Notes: generated by a model from the letters alone, not told the origin. Counted from the first letter of the stretch, positions 41,857 through 52,903 are shown. The stretch is 64,000 bases of DNA from Desulfomicrobium baculatum DSM 4028 (GCF_000023225.1 NC_013173.1:2606501-2670500); one strand, 5' to 3'. Program-made: numbers and translations.

Positions 41857-44800
41857 CTAACGCCGCCGCCCTGCCAGCACTTCATCCATTTTTTGCAGGA
41901 GGTTCTCGATCGTTACGGGTTTGGCCGCATATCCGTTCATGCCGGCGGCCAGGAACTTCTCCTTGTCTCCGTCCATGGCGTAGGCCGTCAGGGCGATGAT
42001 GGGGACGTCCTTCTTGGGGCCGAGGGCGGCGGATTCGCGGATGATGCGGGTCGCTTCGATCCCATCCATGACGGGCATCTGGATGTCCATGAGGATGCAG
42101 TCGATATCGCTTGCGGCCAGCAGTTCAAAAGCCTGCCGGCCGTTTTCGGCCAGAAGCACCTCATGTCCAGCCTTTTCCAGGAGCTTCTGGATCGGGAGGC
42201 GGTTGGACGGGTCGTCCTCGACCAGGAGCACGTGCAGTCTGTCGCCAGACCCGGTGAAAAATGTTTCGGCGGCGCCTGCTGACGAATCTCCCTGTGTCTT
42301 GAAGGGCAGGACGACATGCGCGCTCGTGCCTTGACCCAGGGTGCTCTCGATGGTGATGGTCCCGCCCATGAGGCCAACCAGCCGTTGCACGATGGACAAG
42401 CCCAGTCCGGCGCCCTGGTAATTTCGGGTCAAGGAGTTTTCGACCTGCCGGAACGGCTCGAAGATGTCGCCAAGCCTGTCTTCGGCGATGCCGATGCCTG
42501 TGTCCGTGACGCGAAAATGCACGCGATAGTCGCCGTCATCCTTTGCGGGCAAGGCCGTGATGTCCATGACGACCCTGCCGCGCTCCGTGAATTTGAGGGC
42601 GTTGCCCACCAGGTTGAAGAGCACCTGACGCACCCGCATTTCATCTCCGACCAGGACTTCGGGCATGCCCGGGGCCAAGCGACATTCCAGGGCCACGTTC
42701 TTGTTTCTGGCCGTGACGGCGAAAAGTCCGGAGACGGAATCGATGATGTCCTGAATCTGGAAGGGTGCTTCGCGAATCTCCATCTTGCCGGCCTCCACCC
42801 TGGAGAGGTCGAGAATGTCCGTCAGGAGTCTGGTCAGGCGGTTGGCGGCCTCTGTGGCCATGTGGATGTAGCTGGCCTGTTCGGCGTCAAGCGGGGTGGT
42901 CTCCAGCAGTTGGAGCATACCCATGACGCCGTTGATGGGAGTACGGATCTCATGGCTCATGTTGGCCAGAAATTCGCTTTTTGCCTGGTTGGCGGTCTCT
43001 GCTTGCGTCTTTGCCTGCAGCAGAGCTTCTTCAGCCCGTTTTTGTTCGGTTATGTCCCGAAACTCCGTAACCCGTACATGCTTTGCTTTATATGGGATGT
43101 TACGTGCTTCGAGGCGGACGGGATACTCTTCCCCGTTTTTGCGAAGGCCCAACGCCTCATAGGGGCCGTCGTCTCCAAACAGGATATTGCTCATAACCAT
43201 ATCGCGGGAGTCTTCGGATATGAGCATGAGGCCATTCATCCCGATCAGTTCATCTGCGGAATAGCCGGTTATTTCGGAGAGCCCCTGATTGCAGTCCAGG
43301 ATGATGCCCTGGTCGTGAATGGCGATGCCGCCGAAAGAGGCATTGTGAAGGACTTTGAAACGTTCCTCGCTTTCCTGCAGCTCTCGCGTCCTTTTTTTCA
43401 CCTGCCTACGCAGCATCCAGGACCAAAGAAAAAATCCGAACAAGAGCAGAAGCAGCGGCGCAACGACCATGGCGAGATTGCGCAGGATGGCGGCAAACGA
43501 CGGGGGGTGCTGCTCGTACACGCCCATCCATTTTTCGTGGAGACGACGGTATTCGCCGGAATCCTTGACAACCTGCAGCCCCTCGCTGAACTGCGCCAGA
43601 AGCGCCGCATGCCCATTGGGCACGGCATAGCAGTAATCCAGTGAAAAAAACGAATTTTGGCTCAGTTGCAGATTTGTCCAGGCGCGCGCCTTGATGATGT
43701 GCAGGGCGACGATGCGGGGGACCAGCGCGCAGTCATATTTTCCCTCGGCCAGTTCCTTAAGCATGTCCTCCGGGCTCTCCACGGTGAAAATCTGGGACTC
43801 CAGGCCTCGCTGCAACAGATAGTCGTGACTGACATCTCCTTTCTGAACGACGATGCGCTTGCCTTTGAGATCGCTCAATGAAACCGGCGGAGCGCTTTCT
43901 CCGCGTCGCACCACAACAGCGTAATTGTTCACAGAGTGAGCCTGGGTGAAGTCGAATTTACGGTCCCGCTCCACAGAATAGAACATGCCTTGAACAGCAT
44001 CGATTTCGCCTCGCTCCAGATCGCGCAGCACATCGGCCCAGGGTCCGAGACGGATTTCAACATCAAGCCCCATCTCCCTGGCAATCATCCGGGTGAGCTC
44101 GACATTGAAACCGGCCGGGTTTCCCTTTTCGTCCAGATACTCGAACGGAGGATAACGATGATCACCGCCCACGATGAGGCGGCGCTGTCCCGGCAGTTCC
44201 AGGGCGGCGAACCACCGGGCGTGGAGACGGCGGTGGGTCCCGTCGGCAATGACTATGGCGAGGCCTTCGTTGAGCAAGGCCAGCATGTGGCTGTCGCCAT
44301 TCTTGACGGCGAAGCAGAAATCCTGACGAAAGCCCTCGATGGGCTTGTCGACGATCCGCAGGTTCGCAAGTCCTGTTTTAGAGATGAGGCGCAGCCCCAC
44401 AAGGCGTTGCACGACCACGGCGTCGTGACGTCCCTGGGACAACTCGTGCAGGGCTTGTTCGAAGCTGGGCGTGGTTTGGATCAGTATGCCGCGTTCTTCT
44501 CGACGCAAAAATTCCTCGGCGTTGTCGCCGCGCATGACGGCCACCCGCCGTCCCTTGAGATCGGCCAGGCTCTGGATATCTTCCGTCCCGGAGCGCACCA
44601 CGATGGCCCCGTGCAGGGACATGTAAGGCACGGTGAAATCAAAGAGTTCTTCACGCTCGGGCGTGCGGCCGACCAGGGGCAGGACCTGCACGTCACCCTT
44701 TTCCAGCCAGCCCTTGACTTCGCCCCAGGGCCCCGTGCGGAAGGTGACGTCGCGGCCCATGGCGGCCAGGGCGGCACGCAGAAGTTCCACGGAAAAACCG

Positions 44801-45024
44801 TCTGCGCGGCCCGTTTCATCGACAATGGAAAAAGGCGGGTAATCGATCTCGGCGGCCGAGATGACGGGTGACGATGGTTCGGATGCGACGGCAGTTCGCG
44901 GCGTTTGCAGGATGAAGACGAGCAGCATGAACGCGAGCAACGCCACGACGTGTCGCGACGGTCTGAAGACATGACTGCCCGAATGGTTCGCGTCGCAGCC
45001 CGCAAAGAAAATTTGTTCGCTCAT
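41857..45024 (-). CDS. BvgS-like hybrid sensor kinase with two periplasmic solute-binding domains
   Basis: 1055 residues. A membrane anchor or signal lies at about 25-47. Two tandem periplasmic SBP_bac_3 domains follow (about 50-270 and 275-505; [26 protein letters not shown]), each of the venus-flytrap type. A second membrane helix (about 520-545) leads to a PAS domain, HisKA with His691 in [12 protein letters not shown], HATPase_c ([17 protein letters not shown]) and a C-terminal receiver ([13 protein letters not shown]). No HPt domain is encoded, so a separate one is needed. No partner regulator lies nearby. Confidence 0.93.
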   Translation of the reverse strand: MSEQIFFAGCDANHSGSHVFRPSRHVVALLAFMLLVFILQTPRTAVASEPSSPVISAAEIDYPPFSIVDETGRADGFSVELLRAALAAMGRDVTFRTGPWGEVKGWLEKGDVQVLPLVGRTPEREELFDFTVPYMSLHGAIVVRSGTEDIQSLADLKGRRVAVMRGDNAEEFLRREERGILIQTTPSFEQALHELSQGRHDAVVVQRLVGLRLISKTGLANLRIVDKPIEGFRQDFCFAVKNGDSHMLALLNEGLAIVIADGTHRRLHARWFAALELPGQRRLIVGGDHRYPPFEYLDEKGNPAGFNVELTRMIAREMGLDVEIRLGPWADVLRDLERGEIDAVQGMFYSVERDRKFDFTQAHSVNNYAVVVRRGESAPPVSLSDLKGKRIVVQKGDVSHDYLLQRGLESQIFTVESPEDMLKELAEGKYDCALVPRIVALHIIKARAWTNLQLSQNSFFSLDYCYAVPNGHAALLAQFSEGLQVVKDSGEYRRLHEKWMGVYEQHPPSFAAILRNLAMVVAPLLLLLFGFFLWSWMLRRQVKKRTRELQESEERFKVLHNASFGGIAIHDQGIILDCNQGLSEITGYSADELIGMNGLMLISEDSRDMVMSNILFGDDGPYEALGLRKNGEEYPVRLEARNIPYKAKHVRVTEFRDITEQKRAEEALLQAKTQAETANQAKSEFLANMSHEIRTPINGVMGMLQLLETTPLDAEQASYIHMATEAANRLTRLLTDILDLSRVEAGKMEIREAPFQIQDIIDSVSGLFAVTARNKNVALECRLAPGMPEVLVGDEMRVRQVLFNLVGNALKFTERGRVVMDITALPAKDDGDYRVHFRVTDTGIGIAEDRLGDIFEPFRQVENSLTRNYQGAGLGLSIVQRLVGLMGGTITIESTLGQGTSAHVVLPFKTQGDSSAGAAETFFTGSGDRLHVLLVEDDPSNRLPIQKLLEKAGHEVLLAENGRQAFELLAASDIDCILMDIQMPVMDGIEATRIIRESAALGPKKDVPIIALTAYAMDGDKEKFLAAGMNGYAAKPVTIENLLQKMDEVLAGRRR

Positions 45025-45147
45025 GTTTTTTTCCAGAACACCTTGGGTATATTGAGCATCATCGTCTTACGCCCTTGTGGCCTACATCCATGAAAATCTC
45101 AAGGCATGCATAAAGATTGGCTCGAGGTTGCCTCAATTCGACACCTC

Positions 45148-45176
45148 TCCCGCCCCCCGAAGGTTCCGGAAAACAA
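45148..45176. repeat. Direct repeat copy 2 (29 bp)
   Basis: The match to 40378-40407 has one C fewer and two substitutions. The two copies are 4.77 kb apart and enclose the Fic and hybrid-kinase genes. Confidence 0.55.
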
Positions 45177-45229
45177 ATCCCCGTTCAAGACACCGGGTCC
45201 CGTCAGACCTCCTCAGGGTCGCCGGGACA

Positions 45230-48200
45230 TCAAGCCCTGCCTAAGCGAAACTTCACCTCCTCCACCCAACAATACAGCACCGGCACCACGAAGACGGTGA
45301 TAATGGCGAAGACCATGCCGCCAAAAGACGGGATGGCCATGGGGATCATGATGTCCGAACCCCGGCCGGACGAGGTCAGGATGGGCACCAGGGCCAGGAT
45401 GGTCGTGGCCGAGGTCATGACCGCCGGCCGTATGCGGCGCTTCGCGCCTTCCAGAACCATGTTCCGGATAGATGCTATGGAATCGGGCCTGAAACGCGCC
45501 TTGCTCTCGTCCAGAAAGGTGGCCATGAGCACGCCATCGTCGGACGCGATGCCAAAGAGGGCCAGGAAACCGACCCAGATGGCCACGCTCAGGTTGATGG
45601 GGTGCACCTGGAAGAGTTCGCGCATGTCCACGCCGGCCACATGGAAGTTGAGAAACCACTCCTGCCCATAGAGCCAGATCATGGTGAACCCTCCGGACCA
45701 GGCCGTGAAGATGCCCGAGAAGACCATAAGCGTGGTCGCGATGGACCCGAACTGCAGATAGAGGATAATGACGATCAGCATGAGAGCCACGGGCAGAACG
45801 ACCATGAGCTTCTTCTGGGCCCGCACCTGGTTCTCGTAGCTCCCCGCGAATTCAATGGTCACTCCCGCCGGAATGACCAGCTTGCCGTCAACGCGCTGCT
45901 GCTCCAGATACGCCTTGGCCGACTCGACCACGTCCACTTCCGCATAGCCCGGTTTCTTGTCGAAGAGCACATAGCCCAAGAGGAACGTGTCCTCGCTCTT
46001 GATGGCCTGGGGGCCGCGCACGTAGCGGATCTCGGCCAGCTGTCCCAGCGGGATCTGCCTGCCGCTGGCGGCCGGAACCGGGATGCGTTCCAGGCTCTCG
46101 GCAGAGTCGCGCAGATCGCGCATATAGCGCACCCGGATGGGATACACCTCGCGGCCCTCGATGGTCGTGGTCGCCACCATGCCGCCCACGGAGGCCTGGA
46201 TGATCTCCTGCACCGTTGCGAGCATGATGCCGTAACGCGAGATGGCCTCACGGTCCGGCACGATCTCAAGATACGGCTTGCCCACGATACGGTCCGCCAC
46301 CACCGCCGCAGGCTGGACCATGGGCACTTCCTTGAGCAGCCGTTCCACCTCCATGGCTACGGACTCGATAGTCCGCAGGTCCGGCCCCTTGATCTTGACG
46401 CCCATGGGCGCGCGCATGCCGGACTGCAGCATGACGATGCGCGCGGCGATGGGCTGCAGCTTCGGGGCCGAGGTCATGCCCGGCACATCGGCGGCCTTAA
46501 CGATCTCGTCCCAGATATCCTCGGGAGACCTGATCCCGTCCCAGGCCGCGCGCCCGGGATTCAGGTCCGGGTCCAGGGCGGGCCGCCAGAGACGCAAAGG
46601 CTGCCCATCCTCGTCGGGAATGAGCCGGCCCTGATCGTCGCGTTCGAACCAGCCACGCACCAGGTACGGCATCCCGTCGGCCGCGGGAACGGGCTTGCCG
46701 GCCGGGTCGCGGAAATAGTCCTTGGCATCCTCGTGCCAGACAAAGCGCTGGCGTCTGCCATCCCCGTCCAGCAGATACTCGTTTTTATAATTGATGACGG
46801 TCTCGACCATGGACACAGGCGCCGGATCCAGGGGCGAGTCCGCGCGGCCGAGCTTGCCCACGGCGCTGTCCACTTCCGGGATGGCCTGGATGGACATGTC
46901 CTGCAAGGCCAGGAGTTCCTTGACCTCGCCCAGGGAGGCGTGGGGCATGGTGGTGGGCATGTACAGGAAGGAACCTTCGTCCAGCGGCGGCATGAACTCC
47001 TTGCCCAGGCCCGGAAAGGCATGGACGAAGGCCACCATGGGACTGCTGGTGCGCAGGCCCTCGGGCATAAGCGCCAAGAACGGCGCCGCCCCGAGCCAGA
47101 CCACACCGCCAAACAGGGTCAGAAAGACCGGAATGACGAGAAAAAGCGCCTTGTAGTGCAGAAAAACGTTCAGCAACCAGCCGTAGGACCTACTGAAAAG
47201 CTGGAAGAAACCCAGCAAGAGGGCGATGAGTCCGAGCACGAAAACAGTGTTGACCGTCCGTCCTTTCTCAAGCCCGAGCGGCAGCCAGTCCAGGGCCAGA
47301 AACACAGCCACGGCAAGGGCCAATCCGAAGCTCGTGCCCCAACGCAGCCGGGTCTGCCAGGATGTGGACAGGCGGTCGTAAATCAGGCGGTAGAGCCCGG
47401 CCGCAACCAGAGCCGTCCCTATCCAGACGGATTTCCAGACCGCCACGACCAGACCGGCGACCACCAGCGCGGCAACGAACCACAGCGACGGTCGCACCGA
47501 GCGACGGCGAAAAATGAGGGCCGCGCCCGCCGGGAGGATGGTCAGCGCCACGATGATCGAAGCGACGAGGGCGAAGGTCTTGGTATAGGCCAACGGACCG
47601 AACAGTTTCCCCTCGGCCCCGGTCATGAAGAAGACAGGCAGAAATCCGACGATGGTCGTGGACACGGCCGTGAGCACGGCGCTGCCGACCTCGGATGCCC
47701 CCTCGAAGACCACCCGGCTCATGGGCGTGTCCTCAGGGGATGAGTCCATCTTCTGCAGGATGCTCTCACAGATGATGATGCCCATGTCGACCATGGTCCC
47801 AATGGCGATGGCGATGCCCGACAGGGCCACGATGTTGGCGTCCACCTTGAACTGCTTCATGGCGATGAAGCACATCATCACGGCCATGGGCAGAAGCGCC
47901 GAGATGAGAAAGGAACTGCGCAGGTGCATGACCAGCACCAGGACCACGATGATGGTGATCAGAATCTGCTGGTAGAGGGCCGTGCCCAGCGTATCGAGGG
48001 TCTCGTGGATAAGGCCCGCGCGATCGTAAAACGGCACGATGGTCAGTTTGGAACGCGTGCCGTCGGCCAGGATCTTCTCCGGCAAACCGGGCGCGATGCG
48101 GGCGATCTCGGCCTTGACCGCGTCGATGGCCGCCAGGGGGTTTTCTCCGTAGCGCACCGTGACCACGCCGCCGACCGCCTCCACCCCGCCCTTGTCCAGC

Positions 48201-49093
48201 AGGCCGCGACGGTTCGCCGGGCCGAAGCTGACGTGCGCCACGTCGTCCACGGTGATGGGCAGGGAGTCGCGCATCTTGATGACGGAAGTGCGTATCTGAT
48301 CGAGATTTTTGATGAAGCCGATGCCGCGAATGACGTACTCCACGCGGTTGACTTCCATGGTCCCGGCGCCCACCTCCAGATTGGCCATCTTCAGGGCGCC
48401 GACGACTTCAGGCAGGCTGACGCCCGCCGCGCGCATGGCGTCGGGGTCGACCTCGATCTGGTATTCGCGCACGAAGCCGCCCACACTGGCCACCTCGCTC
48501 ACGCCTTCGGCCGAGGTCAGGGCATAGCGGACGTACCAGTCCTGCACGGTGCGGATCTCGTCGGGATCCCATCCGCCCGTCGGACGACCCTCAGGGTCCC
48601 GGCCTTCCAGTGTGTACCAGAAGACCTGGCCCAGAGCCGTGGCGTCGGGGCCCAGGGTCGGGCGCACGTCGGACGGCAGCGTGGATGGGGGCAGGGAGTT
48701 GATCTTCTCCAGCAGCCTGGTGCGGGACCAGTAGAACTCCACGTCCTCGTCGAAGATGACGTAGATAGTCGAAAAACCGAGCATGGAATAGGAGCGCACG
48801 GTCTTCACGCCGGGCATGCCCAGCAGCGACACGGTCAGGGGATAGGTGATCTGGTCCTGCACGTCCTGGGGGGAACGGCCGGCCCAGGACGTGAAGACAA
48901 TCTGCTGATTTTCGCCGATGTCCGGAATGGCGTCCACAGGCACCGGGTCGCGCTCGATGCCGGGCGCGTGCCAGGCGAAGGGGGCGACAAGGAAGCCCCA
49001 GCCGAGCGCCATGCAGACCACGAGAATGACGACAAGCTTCTGATCCAGGCAAAAACGGATAATGCGGTCCATGAAAGACATCTGCGTGCTCAT
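45230..49093 (-). CDS. CusA/CzcA-type heavy-metal RND efflux pump, enlarged
   Basis: 1287 residues, compared with about 1040 for typical CusA. The usual signatures are present: DAIPDIGENQQIV near the start, PADIMGE-class transmembrane Asp/Glu residues in TM4 (GIAIAIGTMVDMGIII), and the CusA-like segment MTSAPKLQPIAARIVM then QSGMRAPMGVKI with methionines of the metal path. Between TM6 and TM7 an extra block of about 130 residues holds three or four more hydrophobic helices (WFVAALVVAGLVVAV and others). A charged insert near residues 830-900 follows. Cu(I)/Ag(I) or a similar soft metal is the likely substrate. Confidence 0.9.
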   Translation of the reverse strand: MSTQMSFMDRIIRFCLDQKLVVILVVCMALGWGFLVAPFAWHAPGIERDPVPVDAIPDIGENQQIVFTSWAGRSPQDVQDQITYPLTVSLLGMPGVKTVRSYSMLGFSTIYVIFDEDVEFYWSRTRLLEKINSLPPSTLPSDVRPTLGPDATALGQVFWYTLEGRDPEGRPTGGWDPDEIRTVQDWYVRYALTSAEGVSEVASVGGFVREYQIEVDPDAMRAAGVSLPEVVGALKMANLEVGAGTMEVNRVEYVIRGIGFIKNLDQIRTSVIKMRDSLPITVDDVAHVSFGPANRRGLLDKGGVEAVGGVVTVRYGENPLAAIDAVKAEIARIAPGLPEKILADGTRSKLTIVPFYDRAGLIHETLDTLGTALYQQILITIIVVLVLVMHLRSSFLISALLPMAVMMCFIAMKQFKVDANIVALSGIAIAIGTMVDMGIIICESILQKMDSSPEDTPMSRVVFEGASEVGSAVLTAVSTTIVGFLPVFFMTGAEGKLFGPLAYTKTFALVASIIVALTILPAGAALIFRRRSVRPSLWFVAALVVAGLVVAVWKSVWIGTALVAAGLYRLIYDRLSTSWQTRLRWGTSFGLALAVAVFLALDWLPLGLEKGRTVNTVFVLGLIALLLGFFQLFSRSYGWLLNVFLHYKALFLVIPVFLTLFGGVVWLGAAPFLALMPEGLRTSSPMVAFVHAFPGLGKEFMPPLDEGSFLYMPTTMPHASLGEVKELLALQDMSIQAIPEVDSAVGKLGRADSPLDPAPVSMVETVINYKNEYLLDGDGRRQRFVWHEDAKDYFRDPAGKPVPAADGMPYLVRGWFERDDQGRLIPDEDGQPLRLWRPALDPDLNPGRAAWDGIRSPEDIWDEIVKAADVPGMTSAPKLQPIAARIVMLQSGMRAPMGVKIKGPDLRTIESVAMEVERLLKEVPMVQPAAVVADRIVGKPYLEIVPDREAISRYGIMLATVQEIIQASVGGMVATTTIEGREVYPIRVRYMRDLRDSAESLERIPVPAASGRQIPLGQLAEIRYVRGPQAIKSEDTFLLGYVLFDKKPGYAEVDVVESAKAYLEQQRVDGKLVIPAGVTIEFAGSYENQVRAQKKLMVVLPVALMLIVIILYLQFGSIATTLMVFSGIFTAWSGGFTMIWLYGQEWFLNFHVAGVDMRELFQVHPINLSVAIWVGFLALFGIASDDGVLMATFLDESKARFRPDSIASIRNMVLEGAKRRIRPAVMTSATTILALVPILTSSGRGSDIMIPMAIPSFGGMVFAIITVFVVPVLYCWVEEVKFRLGRA

Positions 49094-49095
49094 GC

Positions 49096-51213
49096 CTACT
49101 CGTCCTTCAGCTGGCGTTTAACCTCGCCGCAGCGCAGCATGGAGGCCCCGAAATAGGGGTTGTCGACCTGTGGGTCACTCTGCAGCCAGGTCGCGCCCTG
49201 ATTGCCGAAAGCCATGGGACAGTAGAGTTCGTAGACCGGTCCCTGTCCCGCGCCGTAGGCTTCGACCATTCCGATCATAGCCACGGACAGCGGAAAAAAA
49301 CCGGCGCGCAAAGCGTCCATGTCCGCAGCCTGCTCCATCTCGCCAAGACCCGAGGCGATGGCCTCGGAGTAGCGTCCCCATTCGCCGTCGCCGGCAAGGC
49401 GGGCGTTCTCGTCCGCCTGCCCGAGGGCCTGCCGAAAAAGGATGAGCGCCGCGTGGGCCCTGGCCGTATCGTCGCCGGCCAGGGCTTCCTGTACCGGGAC
49501 ATAGGCGGCATAAAGGGCGTCGAGGGCGCTGCGCAACCCGGCCGGAGCCTCGATCTTCGCCGCGAGTTCATGAAGAGGGAACGCGGCCCGGACCCGAGCG
49601 AAATGACCGCGCATGTCGTCCAACACCTGGACGGCGCGGCGCGGGGTGGGCGACTCGTAACCAAGGAGCGCGTCGTTGGACAGGAGCATGGACAGCTCCT
49701 TCCACTCCAGGGCCGCCTCGCCGTCCAGGGCGTCGGCGTCCACGCTGTTCAGGGTTTTGCCGAACTCGTGATACGCGCCGCGCACGGCGTCCAGGCCACC
49801 TGCGGCCACCGCTTCCTCGACGGTCCCGAGGCGCTGGGCCAGGGCCGCCAGGCGGACGCTGAAGGGCTGTGGGACATCCGCGAAGCGCGCCCCGGCAATG
49901 GCCGGGGCCTCGGCCGGATTCATCATGCTCGGCCGGGCCACGATCTGCAGGGCCGCGTCGATGCGGAAATTGCCCTGCACCACCACCAGCTCGCCCTCGG
50001 CTATGCCGCTGCGGACCACGTACCCCTGGTCGGTCCGGGGCCCAAGCACCACCTCCCGTCCCTCGTACACGCCGGGCCTTTCTGCGTCGGCCACGTAGAC
50101 CACGGCGCGCTTCCCGGTGATGAGCGGGGCCGAAGCCGGAACGACCAGCTCGCGCGACCGCGCCTCCTGCCCGTCCGTCTGCACCGCGCTCACGAACATG
50201 CCGGGCTTCAGCGCCAGTCCGGGGTTGGGCACCTCCACGCGCACCTCCACGGTGCGCGTGGCCGGGTTCACGGACGTGCCCACATAAACGACCTTGCCCG
50301 TAAATTCCTGTCCAGGCAGGGCCTGGGCACTAAAGGCGACCTCCTTGCCCGGGGCCATCCAGACCAGGTCCGACTCGTAGGCTTCGAGCACCACCCAAAC
50401 CTTCGAGAGATCCGCCACGGCATAAATGGGCATCCCCGTCTGCACGTACATGCCCTCCACCACCTTCTTCTCGATGACGATACCCGGCTGCGGCGCGGTC
50501 AGGGTAACGTGGTCCGCCGGAGTCCCGCGTTTGACCATGCCGTCGATCTGCGCCTTGCCCATGCCCAGCAGGCGCAATTTCTCGCGGGCGGCGTTCTCCA
50601 TGCGTTGGGCGGCGTCCGCGACGAGGCGGCTGCCGCCGGAGGTGCTCTGGCGGGCTCGCACGGCCTGGATGAGTTCGGCCTGGGCCGCCACCAGCTCGGG
50701 GCTGTAGACGAGGGCCATGGGTTGTCCGGCGCGGACAACCTCGCCGGTCGTATTCACATGGAGCCTGTCGATGCGGCCGCCGATCCAGGCCGTGATGACG
50801 CCGACCCGTGACTCGTCGTAGGCCACCTTGCCGAAAAGATGGGTCTGCACGGAGACATCGGTCAGCCGCGCAGCCTCCACCCGGATGCCGGCCAGTCGCG
50901 CCGCGTCCTCGGAGAGGGTCAGCTGTCGCAGGCTCGTCCTGCGTCCTTCGCCGTCGGGGATGGCCAGAGGTATGAGATCCATGAAACAGATGGGACACTG
51001 TCCGGCCTCGGGCAGCTTGATCTGGGGATGCATGGAGCAGGTCCACAATGACGTGGAGGGGGCGCCTGCCGCGGCCTCCTGCCCGGCATGGTCGTGTCCG
51101 TCATGCCCGGACCCGGAAGGAGCCCACAGGATGTACCCTGTGCCCAGCCCGAAAGCCACGAGCAGCAACCCGGCCACGACCCACACCACGTATTTCCTGA
51201 GTATCGCGTTCAT
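49096..51213 (-). CDS. CusB-type periplasmic adaptor with metal-binding N-terminus and DUF3347-like C-terminus
   Basis: 705 residues. A signal anchor (about 8-30) is followed by His-rich HDGHDHAGQ and a heavy-metal-binding segment WTCSMHPQIKLPEAGQCPIC (a YHS-like motif). Barrel-sandwich and beta-barrel domains of a membrane-fusion protein come next (about 110-440). The last 250 residues form a helical DUF3347-like domain ending ELYCPMAFGNQGATWL, with a second Cys-Pro-Met site. It bridges the RND pump and the outer-membrane channel and may hand over metal. Only 2 bp separate it from the pump gene. Confidence 0.92.
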   Translation of the reverse strand: MNAILRKYVVWVVAGLLLVAFGLGTGYILWAPSGSGHDGHDHAGQEAAAGAPSTSLWTCSMHPQIKLPEAGQCPICFMDLIPLAIPDGEGRRTSLRQLTLSEDAARLAGIRVEAARLTDVSVQTHLFGKVAYDESRVGVITAWIGGRIDRLHVNTTGEVVRAGQPMALVYSPELVAAQAELIQAVRARQSTSGGSRLVADAAQRMENAAREKLRLLGMGKAQIDGMVKRGTPADHVTLTAPQPGIVIEKKVVEGMYVQTGMPIYAVADLSKVWVVLEAYESDLVWMAPGKEVAFSAQALPGQEFTGKVVYVGTSVNPATRTVEVRVEVPNPGLALKPGMFVSAVQTDGQEARSRELVVPASAPLITGKRAVVYVADAERPGVYEGREVVLGPRTDQGYVVRSGIAEGELVVVQGNFRIDAALQIVARPSMMNPAEAPAIAGARFADVPQPFSVRLAALAQRLGTVEEAVAAGGLDAVRGAYHEFGKTLNSVDADALDGEAALEWKELSMLLSNDALLGYESPTPRRAVQVLDDMRGHFARVRAAFPLHELAAKIEAPAGLRSALDALYAAYVPVQEALAGDDTARAHAALILFRQALGQADENARLAGDGEWGRYSEAIASGLGEMEQAADMDALRAGFFPLSVAMIGMVEAYGAGQGPVYELYCPMAFGNQGATWLQSDPQVDNPYFGASMLRCGEVKRQLKDE

Positions 51214-51231
51214 GCACCCCTCGAAGTAGGT

Positions 51232-51513
51232 TTACTGTTTCTTTTCCGTCGGAGCAGCTTCGGCCGGGACCTTTTCCAGCTCCACGCCTTCGTCCCGGAG
51301 CTTCTTCATATACTTTTCAGGGTCCTTCTTAAAGGTCTCAGGGCAGCCCGCGCAGCAGAAATACACCCGCTCGCCCTTGTAATCCACATAGAGTTCCTTG
51401 TTGATGGTCCCGCCCATGACGGGGCATTCGGTCTGAGGCGCGGCCCAGGCCTGGGACAGGGAAAGAAAGGCGAAGGCGGTCACGGCCGCGCAGAGCAGAA
51501 TGAGCTTTTTCAT
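51232..51513 (-). CDS. Periplasmic YHS-domain metal-binding protein
   Basis: 93 residues with a signal peptide (MKKLILLCAAVTAFAFLSLS, cut near AWA-AP). The mature part is a YHS domain: CPVMGGTINKELYVDYKG then VYFCCAGCPETFKKDP, with cysteines for a soft metal. The tail is acidic and Lys-rich. Placed between the adaptor and the outer-membrane gene of a Cus-like operon, it probably acts as a periplasmic metal chaperone, like CusF in role though not in fold. Confidence 0.9.
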   Translation of the reverse strand: MKKLILLCAAVTAFAFLSLSQAWAAPQTECPVMGGTINKELYVDYKGERVYFCCAGCPETFKKDPEKYMKKLRDEGVELEKVPAEAAPTEKKQ

Positions 51514-51529
51514 GATGGTTCTCCTTGCC

Positions 51530-52903
51530 TCACTTGGAGGCTTCGGGGGTTGTCAACGAAACCCGCAGATCACGGGCTTGTTCCTTCCCGGCCGTAGCCG
51601 GGGCCTGCACAAATTTTCGAGGGATCTCCTCCCCGGCCAGCATATCGAGATCCGCCAGGCGCACGGCCTGGTCCGTCAGCACCCGATGATACTGCAGATT
51701 AAGCTCGATGAGCGTCTTCTCGGCCGTAAGCAGGTCCAGCATGGAGGCTTTCCCCGCCTGATACGCGTCCATGGAGGCTTCCAGATTTTGCCGCGCCTTG
51801 GGCACGATGGTATCCAGCAGAAGCCCCAGACGCCTGGACCCGTCGCGGACGCCAAAAAGCAGCCTGCTGGCCTGGGCCTCAAGTCCGGCAACCTTGTCGG
51901 CCCGCTCCAGGCGCGTCGCCCGGGCGGAATTCTTGGCCTGACGCACCGCCGCCTCCCGCGCCTCCTGATCGAAGGGCAGGTTGATGCCGAAGGTGATGGC
52001 CACAGGGTCCTTGCCCTCGTTGACCACTCCGGCCATGCGCGGGGCGTCCGTGTAGATGGACTCCACCCCTACGGTCAGGTCGGGGATGAATTCCTTGCGT
52101 GCCAGGACTGCGGCGGCATCGGCGGCTTCGGCCTTGGCATCAAGGGCGGTCAGCACCAGATTGTGTTCCGTCACGGCCGCCGTGATTTGTTTGTCATCCC
52201 AGCCCGTGTCCATGAGCGGCACGCCGACGGGCATGGGCAGGACCTCGCCGGCGGGCCTACCAAGGAGAGTGCGCAGGCGCTCGGACAAGGGGAGTCGGTA
52301 ATCGTCCAAGGAGGCGATGCGCTCCTCAGCCTTGGCCCGCTCCACCTGGACGCGGGTGAAATCTGCGTAGGTGGCTGTGGACACGGTGTATCTGGCCTCA
52401 ACCAACGCTTCGAAATACTTCAGGATCTCCAGCTCTTCCCGGGCGGATTCGAGCGCCTTGCCAAGATAGGCGTATTCGAAATAGGCGGCCTCTATCTCGC
52501 GAAAAAGAGCCAGCTTGACCCCCTGGGCCTGAGCGAGCAGAGCCGCGGCCTCGCGCTCGGCCACCGTGGCCTTCAGCTCGCGCTTGCCGAACCAGGGCAG
52601 CATCTGGGACACGCCGTAACGCATGCGCTGGGGGCCGGTGCGCGTCTCGACGGGGACGGTGAAGACCCCAAAAGACAGCCTCGGATCGGGCCAGGCCCGC
52701 GCCTGCGGGACCTTGTCCAGGGCGGCGTCGAAGCGGGCGAAGGCGGCCTGCAGGCCCGGATTGGCGCGTGCTCCCTCCTCCAGATACCCGTTCAGCACGC
52801 TTTGCTCCGGCCAGCCTTCATCCCCGGCGTATGCAGCCGTGCCCGCAAAAACCAGCACCGCCGCAAGGCCCCAGATGGCCAAACAAGTCAGGTAAATCCT
52901 CAT
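51530..52903 (-). CDS. CusC/TolC-type outer-membrane efflux channel
   Basis: 457 residues from the second of two adjacent ATG codons, which is 6 bp from GGAGG (the first is only 3 bp away). Signal peptide MRIYLTCLAIWGLAAVLVFA, cut near AYA-GD. Long helices in two repeats with alternating Ala/Glu/Arg (EREAAALLAQAQGVKL, AREELEILKYFEAL) are those of the outer-membrane factor family. It completes the tripartite pump. First gene of the operon. Confidence 0.9.
   Translation of the reverse strand: MRIYLTCLAIWGLAAVLVFAGTAAYAGDEGWPEQSVLNGYLEEGARANPGLQAAFARFDAALDKVPQARAWPDPRLSFGVFTVPVETRTGPQRMRYGVSQMLPWFGKRELKATVAEREAAALLAQAQGVKLALFREIEAAYFEYAYLGKALESAREELEILKYFEALVEARYTVSTATYADFTRVQVERAKAEERIASLDDYRLPLSERLRTLLGRPAGEVLPMPVGVPLMDTGWDDKQITAAVTEHNLVLTALDAKAEAADAAAVLARKEFIPDLTVGVESIYTDAPRMAGVVNEGKDPVAITFGINLPFDQEAREAAVRQAKNSARATRLERADKVAGLEAQASRLLFGVRDGSRRLGLLLDTIVPKARQNLEASMDAYQAGKASMLDLLTAEKTLIELNLQYHRVLTDQAVRLADLDMLAGEEIPRKFVQAPATAGKEQARDLRVSLTTPEASK

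Noticed and set aside
41716-42282. A 188-codon + strand frame beginning near 41716
   Set aside because: Most of it is antisense to the receiver domain of the hybrid kinase, and its start has no ribosome-binding site.
45602-47743. A 713-codon open frame on the + strand
   Set aside because: Antisense to the CusA-type pump gene, with no start signal and only shadow-type composition.
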